Counted from the first letter of the stretch, positions 22,645 through 30,629 are shown. The stretch is 45,849 nt of DNA from Dehalococcoidia bacterium (GCA_009693015.1 SHYB01000016.1:1-45849), one strand, 5' to 3'. The notes: generated from the letters alone by a model not told the origin. Numbers and translations: made by a program.

Positions 22645-23226
22645 ATGATCTGGATTGACGTCATCGTCGTCATCGTCATCGTCGGTGTTGCGCTGCTGGG
22701 CTGGCGTCTGGGCCTAGTGAAAGCGGCGCTGCTTGCCATCGGCGTCTACGTGGGTGTGGTGCTGGGTGGGGCGCTGGCGGGGGTGGTGAGCGAATGGCTC
22801 ACCGGCAGCATAGAGAGCAAGTCCATCGTGGATGCAGCAGCCTATGCCATCGTGGGCCTGGTCATTTTCCTGGTGGTGCAGGTGGCGGGCGGCATGCTCA
22901 CCAAAGGCGTCACGCTTGCGATGCTAGGGCCGGTGAACTCGCTCGGCGGTCTCCTTGCCGGGGTGCTGGCCGGGTTTGTCATCGGCGGCGTGATCGTCGC
23001 CATCCTGGCGCGGCTCGCGTTCCTGGTGCCAGAGCATCCGCTGGAGCAAACGCGGGTGATAGACACGCGCCAGGGGCTGGAAGATGCTCTAGTGGCAGGC
23101 AACATGCCGCAGGTGTACATTGACATGAAGAATAAGCTGCCGGGCCACGCCTTCGGCATGATTCCCGCTGATTTCAATCGGGCGTTGGATGCGCTGGACC
23201 GGGCGCGGCAGGCGCGGGAAGAGTGA
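22645..23226 (+). CDS. CvpA family membrane protein
   Basis: A 193-aa integral membrane protein with about four hydrophobic segments in residues 1-125, the first being IDVIVVIVIVGVALLGWRLG, with the CvpA-type GWRLGLVKA turn. A soluble C-terminal tail of about 60 residues follows. CvpA proteins are linked to envelope stress and colicin V production in enterobacteria; their role here is unknown. A GGAGG ribosome binding site precedes ATG 22645. The HNH gene follows 43 nt later. Confidence 0.85.
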   Translation: MIWIDVIVVIVIVGVALLGWRLGLVKAALLAIGVYVGVVLGGALAGVVSEWLTGSIESKSIVDAAAYAIVGLVIFLVVQVAGGMLTKGVTLAMLGPVNSLGGLLAGVLAGFVIGGVIVAILARLAFLVPEHPLEQTRVIDTRQGLEDALVAGNMPQVYIDMKNKLPGHAFGMIPADFNRALDALDRARQAREE

Positions 23227-23269
23227 TGGGCAAGGACATGGATAAGCCGAGCGATAGACGGTAAGCGCC

Positions 23270-23785
23270 ATGGTGGACTATCTCGTACTCCTGCTGAACC
23301 AGAACTACGAGCCGCTGAACGTGTGCCACGCGCGGCGGGCGCTGGTGCTGCTCATCGCCGGCAAGGCGGAGCTGCTGGTCAACGGGCGCGGACGCATTCG
23401 CACCGCCAGCGCGGAGTTCGACCTGCCGTCCGTCATTCGCTTGATGTACCATGTGCGCCGCCCCCTGCCCGCGCGCCGCCTCACGCGCCGCGAAGCGTTC
23501 CTGCGCGATAAGCACCGCTGCCAGTACTGCGGCGTGGAGGCCAAGATGCTCACGCTGGACCACGTCCTGCCCCGCGTGCGCGGTGGCAAGCATACCTGGG
23601 AGAATGTGGTGACGGCGTGCACCCACTGCAACCATCGCAAGGCGCACCGCACGCCGGCGGAGGCGGGCATGCGCTTGTTCAAGGAGCCGCGCCAGCCCGT
23701 GGTGACGGTCTACTCCCCGTTCCTGCACTATCTGCACGCGCGCGCGGAGTGGCGGCCGTTTGTTCCAAACAGCGAAGCGCCGTAG
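23270..23785 (+). CDS. HNH endonuclease domain protein
   Basis: A 171-aa protein of a conserved HNH family found in Actinobacteria and Chloroflexota. The N-terminal 75 residues (LVLLLNQNYEPLNVCHARRALVLL) precede a zinc-stabilised HNH: CQYCG (84-88), LTLDHVLPRVRGG with D97-H98, N112 and CTHCNHRK (117-124). The residues needed for nicking are intact. No methylase or toxin partner is adjacent, and the base composition is native, so a housekeeping DNA transaction is more likely than defence. Confidence 0.9.
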   Translation: MVDYLVLLLNQNYEPLNVCHARRALVLLIAGKAELLVNGRGRIRTASAEFDLPSVIRLMYHVRRPLPARRLTRREAFLRDKHRCQYCGVEAKMLTLDHVLPRVRGGKHTWENVVTACTHCNHRKAHRTPAEAGMRLFKEPRQPVVTVYSPFLHYLHARAEWRPFVPNSEAP

Positions 23786-23837
23786 GACGGGTCCGCGAAG
23801 CGCCGCGACTTACGCCGCCTCGTCTCTCCCGCTGGCG

Positions 23838-24635
23838 CTAGCGGCCCTGAAACTTGGGCTTGCGCTTTTCCGCGAAGGCCCGTTTCGCCTCGGCGTGGTC
23901 TTCCGTCTGCATGCTCATGGTCTCCGCCGCCAGGCCGAAATCCAGGTTCGCCTGAGCCGATTGCATCAGCAGCTTGTTCATGGTCATCTTGGTCCAGCGG
24001 ATGGCCAGCGGGGCGCCCTCGGCCAGCTTGCGGGCGCAGGCGGTGGCCTCTTCCATCAGCTTGTCCGCGGGCACCACGTGGTTGACCAGGCCCAGCTTTT
24101 CCGCTTCCGCTGCTGAGAGGCGCTTGCTTAAGAGCAGCATCTCCTTGGCCTTGTGCATGCCCACCATGGCGGGCCACATGATCGCGCCGCCGTCGCCCGC
24201 CACCAGGCCCACCGCGGTGTGGGTATCACCGATGGTCGCGGTGTCGGCCATGTAGATGATGTCGGATAGCACGACGATGGAGGCGCCTAGGCCCAGGGCG
24301 TAGCCGTTGACCGCGGCGACGATAGGCACTTCGCAGTTGAGAAAGGTCTGCACTAGGTAGCGCGGGCCTCGGAACAAGTACCCCGGCCCCTTCATCGGCC
24401 CGACGCCCATCTCCGACACATCGCCGCCGGCGGAGAAGGCCTTTGTCCCCGCGCCGGTGAGGACGATGGCTCGAAGGTTGGGGTCGTAATTGACCTCTTC
24501 CAGCAGGCGCTCCAGGCCGTGGTGCATGGCCGCGCCCACGGCGTTGAGCCGGTCGGGGCGGTTGAGGGTGACGATGGCGACGCCACCGTCCACCTTGATA
24601 TCGAGGAAGTTTTCGGCGTATTTGGCGTAGTCCAC
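23838..24635 (-). CDS. Enoyl-CoA hydratase/isomerase (crotonase) family protein
   Basis: A 265-aa crotonase-fold protein. Oxyanion-hole segments are clear: KAFSAGGDVSEMG (65-77) and NGYALGLGASIVVLSD (110-125). The two glutamates of classical enoyl-CoA hydratase are not present: the first aligns with S119 and the second with H139, while D148 lies in GLVAGDGGAIMWP. It may therefore catalyse isomerisation, hydrolysis or another crotonase reaction. The start is GTG 24635 with a fitting AGGAGG; longer frames would include unrelated sequence. A TATAAT (24664-24669, minus) lies upstream. Confidence 0.9.
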   Translation of the reverse strand: MDYAKYAENFLDIKVDGGVAIVTLNRPDRLNAVGAAMHHGLERLLEEVNYDPNLRAIVLTGAGTKAFSAGGDVSEMGVGPMKGPGYLFRGPRYLVQTFLNCEVPIVAAVNGYALGLGASIVVLSDIIYMADTATIGDTHTAVGLVAGDGGAIMWPAMVGMHKAKEMLLLSKRLSAAEAEKLGLVNHVVPADKLMEEATACARKLAEGAPLAIRWTKMTMNKLLMQSAQANLDFGLAAETMSMQTEDHAEAKRAFAEKRKPKFQGR

Positions 24636-24663
24636 GGCGGCCTCCTGTGCAGGGTCAGCGGCG

Positions 24664-24669
24664 ATTATA
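24664..24669 (-). promoter_or_regulatory. -10 box of the crotonase gene
   Basis: A consensus TATAAT on the minus strand, 28 nt upstream of the GTG at 24635. The -35 match is weak. Confidence 0.45.
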
Positions 24670-24777
24670 CAGGACGGCGCGGGCTGTGAGAGAACAGCGC
24701 GGCTGCAGCGTGGTAAGAGGGGGTAGCGGAACGATGGTGTAGGAAAGGGAAAGGCAGTCGAGCGAAGGGACACGTGG

Positions 24778-25044
24778 ATGAAGCTGCATGTAGAGCTGGA
24801 GCGGGAAGAGGACGGGCGTTGGATCGCCGAGGTGGGGGAGCTTGCGGGCGTGCTGGCGTATGGGCCGAGGCCTGGGGTGGCGACGGCGCGGGCACAGGCG
24901 CTGGCGCTGCGGGTGGTGGCGGACAGGCTGGAGCATGGGGATGGGTTGACCCCTATCCCAACCTTCCCCCCGCACACGGGGGAAGGGGTAAGGTGGAACC
25001 ACGGTCGGCTTGCACATGATCGCCGTTCGAGTGCTCCGATGTGA
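24778..25044 (+). CDS. Orphan HicB-like protein with a repeat-derived C-terminus
   Basis: An 88-aa protein. Residues 1-55 (MKLHVELEREEDGRWIAEVG, then ARAQALALRVVADRLEHG) match the HicB partial RNase H-fold antitoxin family. The last about 30 residues are translated from a REP-like hairpin element and downstream DNA, so the natural C-terminus has probably been replaced. No HicA toxin is adjacent, and no DNA-binding domain is visible. Such single HicB-like proteins are common and are not necessarily antitoxins. The ribosome binding site GAAGGGA precedes ATG 24778. The 24636-24777 gap shows only the crotonase promoter. Confidence 0.6.
   Translation: MKLHVELEREEDGRWIAEVGELAGVLAYGPRPGVATARAQALALRVVADRLEHGDGLTPIPTFPPHTGEGVRWNHGRLAHDRRSSAPM
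24962..24986. repeat. REP-like palindromic element, copy 1
   Basis: CCTTCCCCC (24962-24970) and GGGGGAAGG (24978-24986) form a 9-bp hairpin preceded by TATCCCAA. It lies inside the HicB-like frame. A related element occurs at 25106-25126 in the same orientation. Confidence 0.7.
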
Positions 25045-25105
25045 TCGCGAGTCTTCGCGGACATGCGGCTATGGCAAACGTGCGTGCGGCGTGCGCTTAC
25101 CCCAA

Positions 25106-25126
25106 CCCTCTCCCGCCGGGAGAGGG
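25106..25126. repeat. REP-like palindromic element, copy 2
   Basis: CCCTCTCCC (25106-25114) and GGGAGAGGG (25118-25126) form a 9-bp hairpin with a 3-nt loop, preceded by TACCCCAA as in copy 1. The rest of 25045-25241 holds nothing else I can support. Confidence 0.7.
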
Positions 25127-25241
25127 TGTGCCTAACCACTCCACCCCTGGAAAGCCACGCTTGCCTGAGGCGGGAGGACTCGGGCCGATGGAATCGGCCT
25201 CCCGAAGACGTGACAATGACAGAGCACAGAGCGAGGTCAGG

Positions 25242-27035
25242 CTAGACGGCACACTCGCCCTCGCCACGCTCGACGCGGTAGGGGACGGTCTTGTCCCAGT
25301 CCATGTAGGTGGTGATGGTATCGCGGTTGAGGGGGCCGACATCTTTGAGGCCGGCGAGCAGCGGCTCGAAGGCCTTGGGGCCCACGCGGTCCACGAACTG
25401 GTTGAAGCTTTCTTCCGGCTGGCGACCGTCCGTATAGAACTTCAACACACGCTCCATAAACTCCGGCGCGCGCTTGGAGGGGACGCGGCCGCTGACGCGC
25501 TGGCCGAATCGGATCGCGCCCTTTGCGCCGTCGGCGTTGCCGCCGATGAAGATTTCGTACGCAGGCACCTGCTGGCCGCTGGCGCTCTTGATGGCCGCGC
25601 CGTGGAAGCCGATGTTGGCGATGTGGTGCTGCCCGCAGCCGTTGGGGCAGCCGCTGGCCTTGACGTGCAACTGGCGCAGCGCGGGGTCGGTGATGTGCAT
25701 GTCCATGAGCTTGGAGCGCAGGGCGCGGCCCATCCCCATGGACGCGGTGATGCCCAGCTTGCAGCTATCCGTGCCGGGGCAGGTGACCACGTCCGTTATC
25801 TCGTTGACGTGGCCTTCGCCCAGGCTCAGGGCGGACAGCGCCTTCCACACGTCTAGCAGGGATTCCTGGCGCACCCAGCGGAAGACCAGGTTCTGCTCCT
25901 GCGTGAGGCGGGCGCGGCCCGCGGCGTACTGTCGCGCGATCTGCGCTAGGCCGCGGAACTGCGCGGGGGTGAGGTCGCCCTGCACCACGGTCACGGAGAC
26001 GACGCGGTAGCCTCCCTGCCGTTGCTCGCGCACGTTGGTGGAGAGCCACGTGCTGAACTCCGGCGGCACGCTGCCGTGGGCCTTGTGCCCGTTGGTTGAC
26101 GGGGCCGCGGGCGCCTCGGAGGCCTCATCGTCCTCCCAGAGCAGCGCGTTGACGTCGATTGTCTTCTTGGCCCACGGCGCCTGGAGCTCCGCCTCCACCA
26201 GCTTGCGGAAGTCGTCTATGCCGATGCGGTCCACAAGGAATTTTATCCTGGCCTTCATGCGGTTCTTGCGCAGCTCGTCGGACTTGTTGAACACCTGGAA
26301 GACTGCTTCGCAAATCTTGAGGAAGTCTTCTACTGCGACGAACTCGTAGAGGGTGGGGGCGATGCGCGGCATGATGGACGTGCCGCCGCCCACCACCATC
26401 TTGAACCCCTTGCGCTGCACGCCGTCCACTGTCTTCATGCGGGCGATGAAGCCCATGTCATGGATTGCCGTCATGGCGCAATCGGAGTCGCAGCCGGAGA
26501 AGGCCGATTTTATCTTGCGGGGAAATGCTTGTGTGAGCGGGTGGCGCACGAAGTAGCGGGCGTAGGCGCCGACGTACGGCGTGGGGTCGAAGGTCTCGCC
26601 GGGACAGACGCCGGCGCGGGCGCAGCCGGCCACGTTGCGCACGGTGTTGCCGCAAGCCTCGCGCGTCGTGAGGCCGGACTGGCCCAGCAGACGCAGGCCG
26701 TCAGACGTGCGGTCCAGCTTGACATGATGGAACTGGAAGCATTCGCGGGTGGTGATGTGCCCCTTCTTCAGCGGGGCGTACTCCTCAGCGAACGCGCCCA
26801 GGGCGTCCAACTGGTCTGCGGACAGTCCGCCGAAGGGTATCTTCACCCGGATCATCTGCGCGTCCGGCTGGCGCTGGCCGTAGACCCCTTGCCGCAGGCG
26901 GAACTTGATGAAGTCCGTTTCCTCGATCCCTCCGGCAAGGTAGCGCTCGGCTTCCTTTTGGAAGACGTCGATCTCCTCCGGCAGGTAGGGAATGACGCCC
27001 TTCGCCTTTTGCCGGGGACTCTTCGTGATGGTCAT
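25242..27035 (-). CDS. Siroheme-[4Fe-4S] nitrite/sulfite reductase
   Basis: A 597-aa ferredoxin-type nitrite or sulfite reductase: two ferredoxin-like half-domains (for example GHITTRECFQFHHV and RLTQEQNLVFRWV) and two siroheme-binding half-domains. The four cluster/siroheme cysteines are C419 and C425 in TCPGTDSC and C463 and C467 in SGCPNGCG. It reduces nitrite to ammonium or sulfite to sulfide with six electrons; sequence motifs alone do not decide between them. ATG 27035 follows GGAAGG. An unusually long leader (about 140 nt) contains three 14-bp repeats, and a good TTGAAA-17-TAGAAT promoter lies at 27181-27209. Confidence 0.93.
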   Translation of the reverse strand: MTITKSPRQKAKGVIPYLPEEIDVFQKEAERYLAGGIEETDFIKFRLRQGVYGQRQPDAQMIRVKIPFGGLSADQLDALGAFAEEYAPLKKGHITTRECFQFHHVKLDRTSDGLRLLGQSGLTTREACGNTVRNVAGCARAGVCPGETFDPTPYVGAYARYFVRHPLTQAFPRKIKSAFSGCDSDCAMTAIHDMGFIARMKTVDGVQRKGFKMVVGGGTSIMPRIAPTLYEFVAVEDFLKICEAVFQVFNKSDELRKNRMKARIKFLVDRIGIDDFRKLVEAELQAPWAKKTIDVNALLWEDDEASEAPAAPSTNGHKAHGSVPPEFSTWLSTNVREQRQGGYRVVSVTVVQGDLTPAQFRGLAQIARQYAAGRARLTQEQNLVFRWVRQESLLDVWKALSALSLGEGHVNEITDVVTCPGTDSCKLGITASMGMGRALRSKLMDMHITDPALRQLHVKASGCPNGCGQHHIANIGFHGAAIKSASGQQVPAYEIFIGGNADGAKGAIRFGQRVSGRVPSKRAPEFMERVLKFYTDGRQPEESFNQFVDRVGPKAFEPLLAGLKDVGPLNRDTITTYMDWDKTVPYRVERGEGECAV

Positions 27036-27047
27036 GGGATACCTTCC

Positions 27048-27089
27048 AAACTAGATGGGCCAAACTAGTTGGGCCAGATTAGCCGGGCC
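27048..27089 (-). repeat. Three tandem 14-bp repeats in the reductase leader
   Basis: On the plus strand AAACTAGATGGGCC, AAACTAGTTGGGCC and AGATTAGCCGGGCC follow one another exactly (27048-27061, 27062-27075, 27076-27089). The array lies between the promoter at 27181-27209 and the ribosome binding site of the reductase gene, ending 13 nt upstream of the ATG. It is a likely regulator-binding array or an mRNA element. Confidence 0.75.
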
Positions 27090-27180
27090 GTTCGCGCCGC
27101 GGGCCCGAAGTTGCGCTCCAGTTATGCCAGGTAAGGATTGGGAAATGCCGTGGATAGGGCATTCCTGGCGGCGACTCACT

Positions 27181-27209
27181 ATTCTAATGCAACGCATCAA
27201 CTATTTCAA
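27181..27209 (-). promoter_or_regulatory. Promoter of the siroheme reductase gene
   Basis: On the minus strand TTGAAA (27209-27204), a 17-nt spacer and TAGAAT (27186-27181). The -35 overlaps the stop codon of the upstream MocA-like gene. An imperfect dyad (AATGCC 27144-27149, GGCATT 27158-27163) lies in the early leader. Confidence 0.7.
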
Positions 27210-27880
27210 TTTGAACCTGGAGCGGGCCCTGACAGCGCGCCGTGCGGCGGGGGCTGGCCGAAGGCGGCGTAGGCCGCCCGGTAGTCCTGGGGGCGATTGA
27301 GGTTGGTGAGCACCACGGGGTTGTCAATCTCGATCTCCCGCAGCGCATCGCGGTGCCGCTCGATGACCTCGCGGATGCCCTGGCCCGCCTCGGTGATGCG
27401 CAGTAGATCAGGGATCAGGGAAGTGTCGAAGATGGGCGGGTGGCCGTGGCGGGAGCGGTGCGCGGGGACGGAGATCAGGTGCCCGCCAGCCGCGTGCCTG
27501 TCCAGCAGGCGCTCTAGCACGGCGCGGGGCCGCGGCTGGTCCACGGCGAGCAGCATCACCGCCGCCGGCGTCTGTTCCAGTGCCCGCAGTCCCGCGACAA
27601 TGGACGTGGTCTTCCCCTGCCGGTAGCGCCGGTTGACGACGATCCGCGTGCGTCCTGCTTCCGCCTCGCGCTCGGCGATGGGTCGCAGCGTCGCGGCGTC
27701 GCTGCCCAGCACCACGATGACGGCGCCGGCGCTGGTGGCCTGGGCCTCCCGGATTTGGTACGCCAGCAGCGGCACGCCGCGCCACGGCAAGAGCTGCTTG
27801 GGCTGCCCCATGCGGCTGGATTCGCCCGCGGCCAGAAGGATGATTGCGGCATGCGCGGCGTTGTGGGAGCGAGCTGGCAT
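27206..27880 (-). CDS. MocA-like nucleotidyltransferase (molybdenum cofactor cytidylyltransferase family)
   Basis: A 224-aa GT-A-fold nucleotidyltransferase. The nucleotide-binding signature is LLAAGESSRMGQPKQLL (15-31), followed by VVLGSDAATLRP, LLAVDQPRP (metal-binding Asp) and HGHPPIFDTSL. Relatives add CMP to molybdopterin for xanthine dehydrogenase-type enzymes. It starts 6 nt after the XdhC-like gene ends, so the two form an operon, consistent with a role in maturing a molybdenum hydroxylase encoded elsewhere. Confidence 0.88.
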   Translation of the reverse strand: MPARSHNAAHAAIILLAAGESSRMGQPKQLLPWRGVPLLAYQIREAQATSAGAVIVVLGSDAATLRPIAEREAEAGRTRIVVNRRYRQGKTTSIVAGLRALEQTPAAVMLLAVDQPRPRAVLERLLDRHAAGGHLISVPAHRSRHGHPPIFDTSLIPDLLRITEAGQGIREVIERHRDALREIEIDNPVVLTNLNRPQDYRAAYAAFGQPPPHGALSGPAPGSN

Positions 27881-27886
27881 CGCAGG

Positions 27887-29065
27887 CTACCCCGCCAGGG
27901 CTTCCGCCTCTTCTTCCGCGTGCTGCAACGGCTTGGCGGCGAGCAGTTTCGCCTTCTCCAGCATGCGGGTGTCCATGGTCATCGCGCCGCCGCTGCGCCC
28001 GTGCTTCACGGCCACGATCTCCGCCATGATGCTCACGGCGATTTCGCTGGGGGTGCGTCCGCCGAGGTCCAGGCCCACGGGGGCGCGGATTTCAGCGATG
28101 CGCGATGCGGGGATGCCCGCGCGGAAGAGGTCGCGGAAGATCATCACGGCCTTGCGGCGGCTGCCCAGCAGTCCGACGTAGCCCGCGTCCGACCGCGCCG
28201 CTTCCATCAGCGCCAGGTCGTCCAGCTTGTGCCCCCGCGTGGCGACGATGACATAGCAGTTGGGTGTCATCTGCAGCGAGCGCAGGCCACGGGCGAAATC
28301 GTCCACCACGATCTGCGACGCTTCGGGGAAGCGCTCGGCATTGGCGTACATGGGCCTATCGTCCACCACGATGACCTTGAACCCCAGCAAGCGCGCCACG
28401 GCGTAGACCGCCTTGCCCACGTGCCCGCCGCCGGCGATGACCACCGTGGCGGGGTTGGTGAACGTCTCGACATAATATTTGGCCCCGCCGTCAGCATCCA
28501 CCCACTGCTCCCTGCCCTTGGGCATGAGGCTGCGGGCCAGGGCGATGGCCTGCGCGTCTAGCGCGGCGCTTCCCAGCGTGCCCTGCGTCTCCCCGGAGGC
28601 TCGCCCTGATGCGCGGATAAACAGTTTTCCCCCAGGCGTGCCGGCGCCGGCACCAGGGGAGACAAGGGTCGCCAGGGCGCAATCGCCCTTGCCGGCGTAG
28701 GCGGCGACGATCTCCTGCACCTGTGCCACGAGTCCCGCCAGCCCCGCCTGTCCGGCAACGGGGTCAATCAGGATGTCCATGTTGCCGCCGCAGACCAGGC
28801 CGTCGCGCGCGGCGATGTCTTCATTGAGCAGGAAGTGGCGCAACTGCGTGCCGCCGCCTTCCGCGAGAATCTCCTTGGCCTCCGCCCACACGTCGGCTTC
28901 GATGCAGCCGCCGCCGAGCGTGCCCACGATGGCGCCGTCGCCGCGCACCAGCAGCTTGGCCCCCGGTTTCTGCGGCGTGGAGCCTTTGGTGCGCACCACG
29001 GTAGCCAGGACAAAGGGCTGCCCTGCGCCCAGCAGACGTTCCGCCTCTTGAAAGACCTGTTCCAT
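27887..29065 (-). CDS. XdhC/CoxI family molybdoenzyme maturation factor
   Basis: A 392-aa protein with both family domains. The N-terminal XdhC/CoxI domain has GSTPQKPGAKLLV, GTLGGGCIE (48-56) and VCGGNMDILI (C92). The C-terminal Rossmann domain has VVIAGGGHVGKAVY (GGGHVG at 212-217), VVDDRPMYAN and VGLLGSRRK. XdhC binds the molybdenum cofactor, protects it during sulfuration and delivers it to xanthine dehydrogenase-like enzymes; CoxI has a similar role for CO dehydrogenase. An extended -10 TGcTATACT lies 51 nt upstream. It is followed by the MocA-like gene. No target enzyme gene is in the window. Confidence 0.92.
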   Translation of the reverse strand: MEQVFQEAERLLGAGQPFVLATVVRTKGSTPQKPGAKLLVRGDGAIVGTLGGGCIEADVWAEAKEILAEGGGTQLRHFLLNEDIAARDGLVCGGNMDILIDPVAGQAGLAGLVAQVQEIVAAYAGKGDCALATLVSPGAGAGTPGGKLFIRASGRASGETQGTLGSAALDAQAIALARSLMPKGREQWVDADGGAKYYVETFTNPATVVIAGGGHVGKAVYAVARLLGFKVIVVDDRPMYANAERFPEASQIVVDDFARGLRSLQMTPNCYVIVATRGHKLDDLALMEAARSDAGYVGLLGSRRKAVMIFRDLFRAGIPASRIAEIRAPVGLDLGGRTPSEIAVSIMAEIVAVKHGRSGGAMTMDTRMLEKAKLLAAKPLQHAEEEAEALAG

Positions 29066-29116
29066 AGTGTTTGCCTGCGCGTGCGCCCTGCCGTTTGTGC
29101 AGCGGGCGGTGATGCC

Positions 29117-29122
29117 AGTATA
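29117..29122 (-). promoter_or_regulatory. Extended -10 of the xdhC-mocA unit
   Basis: TGcTATACT on the minus strand, with the hexamer at 29122-29117. It lies in the 75-nt gap after the HAD gene. Confidence 0.45.
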
Positions 29123-29140
29123 GCAAGCCTGTTGCCGCGG

Positions 29141-29848
29141 CTACGCGGGCAACAGGTGCGGCAAAGCGTCCATCAGGTTGGCAACGGTGCACTGGGGCGC
29201 CACGCCGTCTTTAGCCTTTTCCTCTTTGCGGCGCACCCACACCGTCGCTAGCCCTACCTCCAGCGCCGGGGCGATGTCGTTCTGCATGCTATCGCCGATG
29301 ACCACGCCATCCCCAGGCGCGATGGCCAGGCTTTCTAGCGCGCGGTCGTAGTAGTCGCGTTTGCCCTTGCCTACCCCCAGCGTGTCGGCATCGAAGGTGC
29401 GCTGGAAGAGCGTGCGGCCCGCGAGGCGCTCGATGGCCGCGGCCTTGGTCTGGGCGTAATCGCCGGTAGCCAGGTGCAGCGTTGCGCCGGAATCCGCCAG
29501 ACGCTGTAAAAAGGGCAGCGTCTCAGGGAAGAGCGCGGTGGCGTACCAGCACTCCTGCTGCGCCGCCTGCACCCGCGCCCGCAGTTCGCCCTTGAGCGAC
29601 TCCTTGCTGTCGTTGGCGGCGATACGCTCCAGGATGCGCTGGTAGTGCAAATCGAGGTCTTCATGGCGCTCGCGCGGCTCCTTCGCCAGTATCTCGCGAT
29701 GCACCGCCTCCCAACCCTGCAAGACCTCTTGGCCGGAGAGGCCGAGGAACCCGCCCAGGTTCCGCTCGAACACGCCGTCGGAGTCGTTCAGCGTGCGGTC
29801 GAAGTCGAGCAGGATGTGCGCATAGCGCGTGCCGGTGGCGGTGCTCAT
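29141..29848 (-). CDS. HAD superfamily phosphatase (YjjG-like subfamily IA)
   Basis: A 235-aa haloacid dehalogenase-type hydrolase. Motif I is LLDFDRTLND with the nucleophile and acid D15 and D17. Motif II lies in LHLATGDY, the motif III lysine in GKGKRDYY, and motif IV is VIGDSMQNDI. The cap is the helical type inserted after motif I. YjjG-like members dephosphorylate nucleotides, but the substrate is not certain. A TACAAT -10 (29860-29855, minus) ends 6 nt before ATG 29848, so the mRNA is likely leaderless. Confidence 0.88.
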   Translation of the reverse strand: MSTATGTRYAHILLDFDRTLNDSDGVFERNLGGFLGLSGQEVLQGWEAVHREILAKEPRERHEDLDLHYQRILERIAANDSKESLKGELRARVQAAQQECWYATALFPETLPFLQRLADSGATLHLATGDYAQTKAAAIERLAGRTLFQRTFDADTLGVGKGKRDYYDRALESLAIAPGDGVVIGDSMQNDIAPALEVGLATVWVRRKEEKAKDGVAPQCTVANLMDALPHLLPA

Positions 29849-29854
29849 ATCCTG

Positions 29855-29860
29855 ATTGTA
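29855..29860 (-). promoter_or_regulatory. -10 box of the HAD gene, next to its start codon
   Basis: TACAAT on the minus strand, 6 nt before the ATG. No good -35 is visible. Confidence 0.45.
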
Positions 29861-29897
29861 CCGCGCGGGGATAGACGGCGGGCGCAGGATGGCCTAT

Positions 29898-30485
29898 TTA
29901 GGCCCGCAGTGCGTGGCCCGCCAACGCCTGCTGCACCGCCGCGGCTTTCGTGGTGAACGCGGCGTAGCTCAACACCGGCGTGGCGTGCCCCGTCGCCAGC
30001 GCGTCCTCCAGTTGGAACCAGGAGCGGCAGCCGTGGTAGCGCTTCTGGTCGGCGGCGAGCACCGGCTGCGCCAGCGCGTAGGCCCGCAGCAGCACCACCC
30101 ACGCCGGGTGGTCCGGCTTCCATTGCAGGCGATGGCGTATGAAATCGTCGTTCCAGATATGCTGGCCCGCCAGACGCAGCAGCGCCGCCTCGCTGTCCAC
30201 GGCGATGGACTGGTGTACCACGGCGTAGCAATCGAACCGCACCTGGCCTTCGGGAGCGACAGGCGTGGTGGCGCGGGCGAAGTCGTCGAGAAAGTCGTGG
30301 CGGACGTAGTCTACCTGCTGGTGGACGTAGCTGGGGTACAGGAAGAACTCGCTGTCTTCCACGGCAAAGACCTTGCCCTTGTCCGCCAGCCCGCCCTTGC
30401 GCAGCAGGATGATCTGGCGTCCCGTCTTCAGGGCTTCGACGACGGACGACCATTCCTTGAGCGCCGTGGCGTTGCGTTCGCGCAT
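29898..30485 (-). CDS. DUF1802 family protein
   Basis: A 195-aa protein whose N-terminus (ALKEWSSVVEALKTGRQIILLRKGGL) is the DUF1802 signature, followed by FFLYPSYVHQQ and a C-terminal LEDALATGHATPVLS. DUF1802 proteins are soluble and uncharacterised and occur mainly in Chloroflexota, Cyanobacteria and some archaea. The start at 30485 has a GGGGGAA ribosome binding site. It is divergent from the gamma-glutamyltransferase gene, with its own TATAAT -10 (30539-30534). The function is unknown. Confidence 0.82.
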   Translation of the reverse strand: MRERNATALKEWSSVVEALKTGRQIILLRKGGLADKGKVFAVEDSEFFLYPSYVHQQVDYVRHDFLDDFARATTPVAPEGQVRFDCYAVVHQSIAVDSEAALLRLAGQHIWNDDFIRHRLQWKPDHPAWVVLLRAYALAQPVLAADQKRYHGCRSWFQLEDALATGHATPVLSYAAFTTKAAAVQQALAGHALRA

Positions 30486-30533
30486 GCGTTTCCCCCTGTG
30501 CGATGGCGGCGCAGTAGCTACCCGCCGGCTCGT

Positions 30534-30539
30534 ATTATA
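30534..30539 (-). promoter_or_regulatory. -10 box of the DUF1802 gene
   Basis: A consensus TATAAT on the minus strand, 48 nt upstream of ATG 30485. Weak -35. Confidence 0.45.
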
Positions 30540-30573
30540 GGACACGGCGCGGCAGTGGCGCAGCCGGGGCAGC

Positions 30574-30598
30574 CCCCGCCGCTTGCGAGACGGCGGGG
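30574..30598. repeat. GC-rich inverted repeat between divergent genes
   Basis: CCCCGCCG (30574-30581) and CGGCGGGG (30591-30598) around a 9-nt loop. It lies between the two divergent promoters, so it cannot end either gene here; it may be a regulator site. Confidence 0.35.
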
Positions 30599-30600
30599 CC

Positions 30601-30629
30601 TTGCTAGGCGATACATTCGGCACTAGACT
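30601..30629 (+). promoter_or_regulatory. Promoter of the gamma-glutamyltransferase gene
   Basis: TTGCTA (30601-30606), a 17-nt spacer and TAGACT (30624-30629). ATG 30657 is 27 nt further on. Confidence 0.5.

Noticed and set aside
24778-25241. A HicAB toxin-antitoxin pair
   Set aside because: No HicA-like frame occurs on either side; only REP-like hairpins follow.
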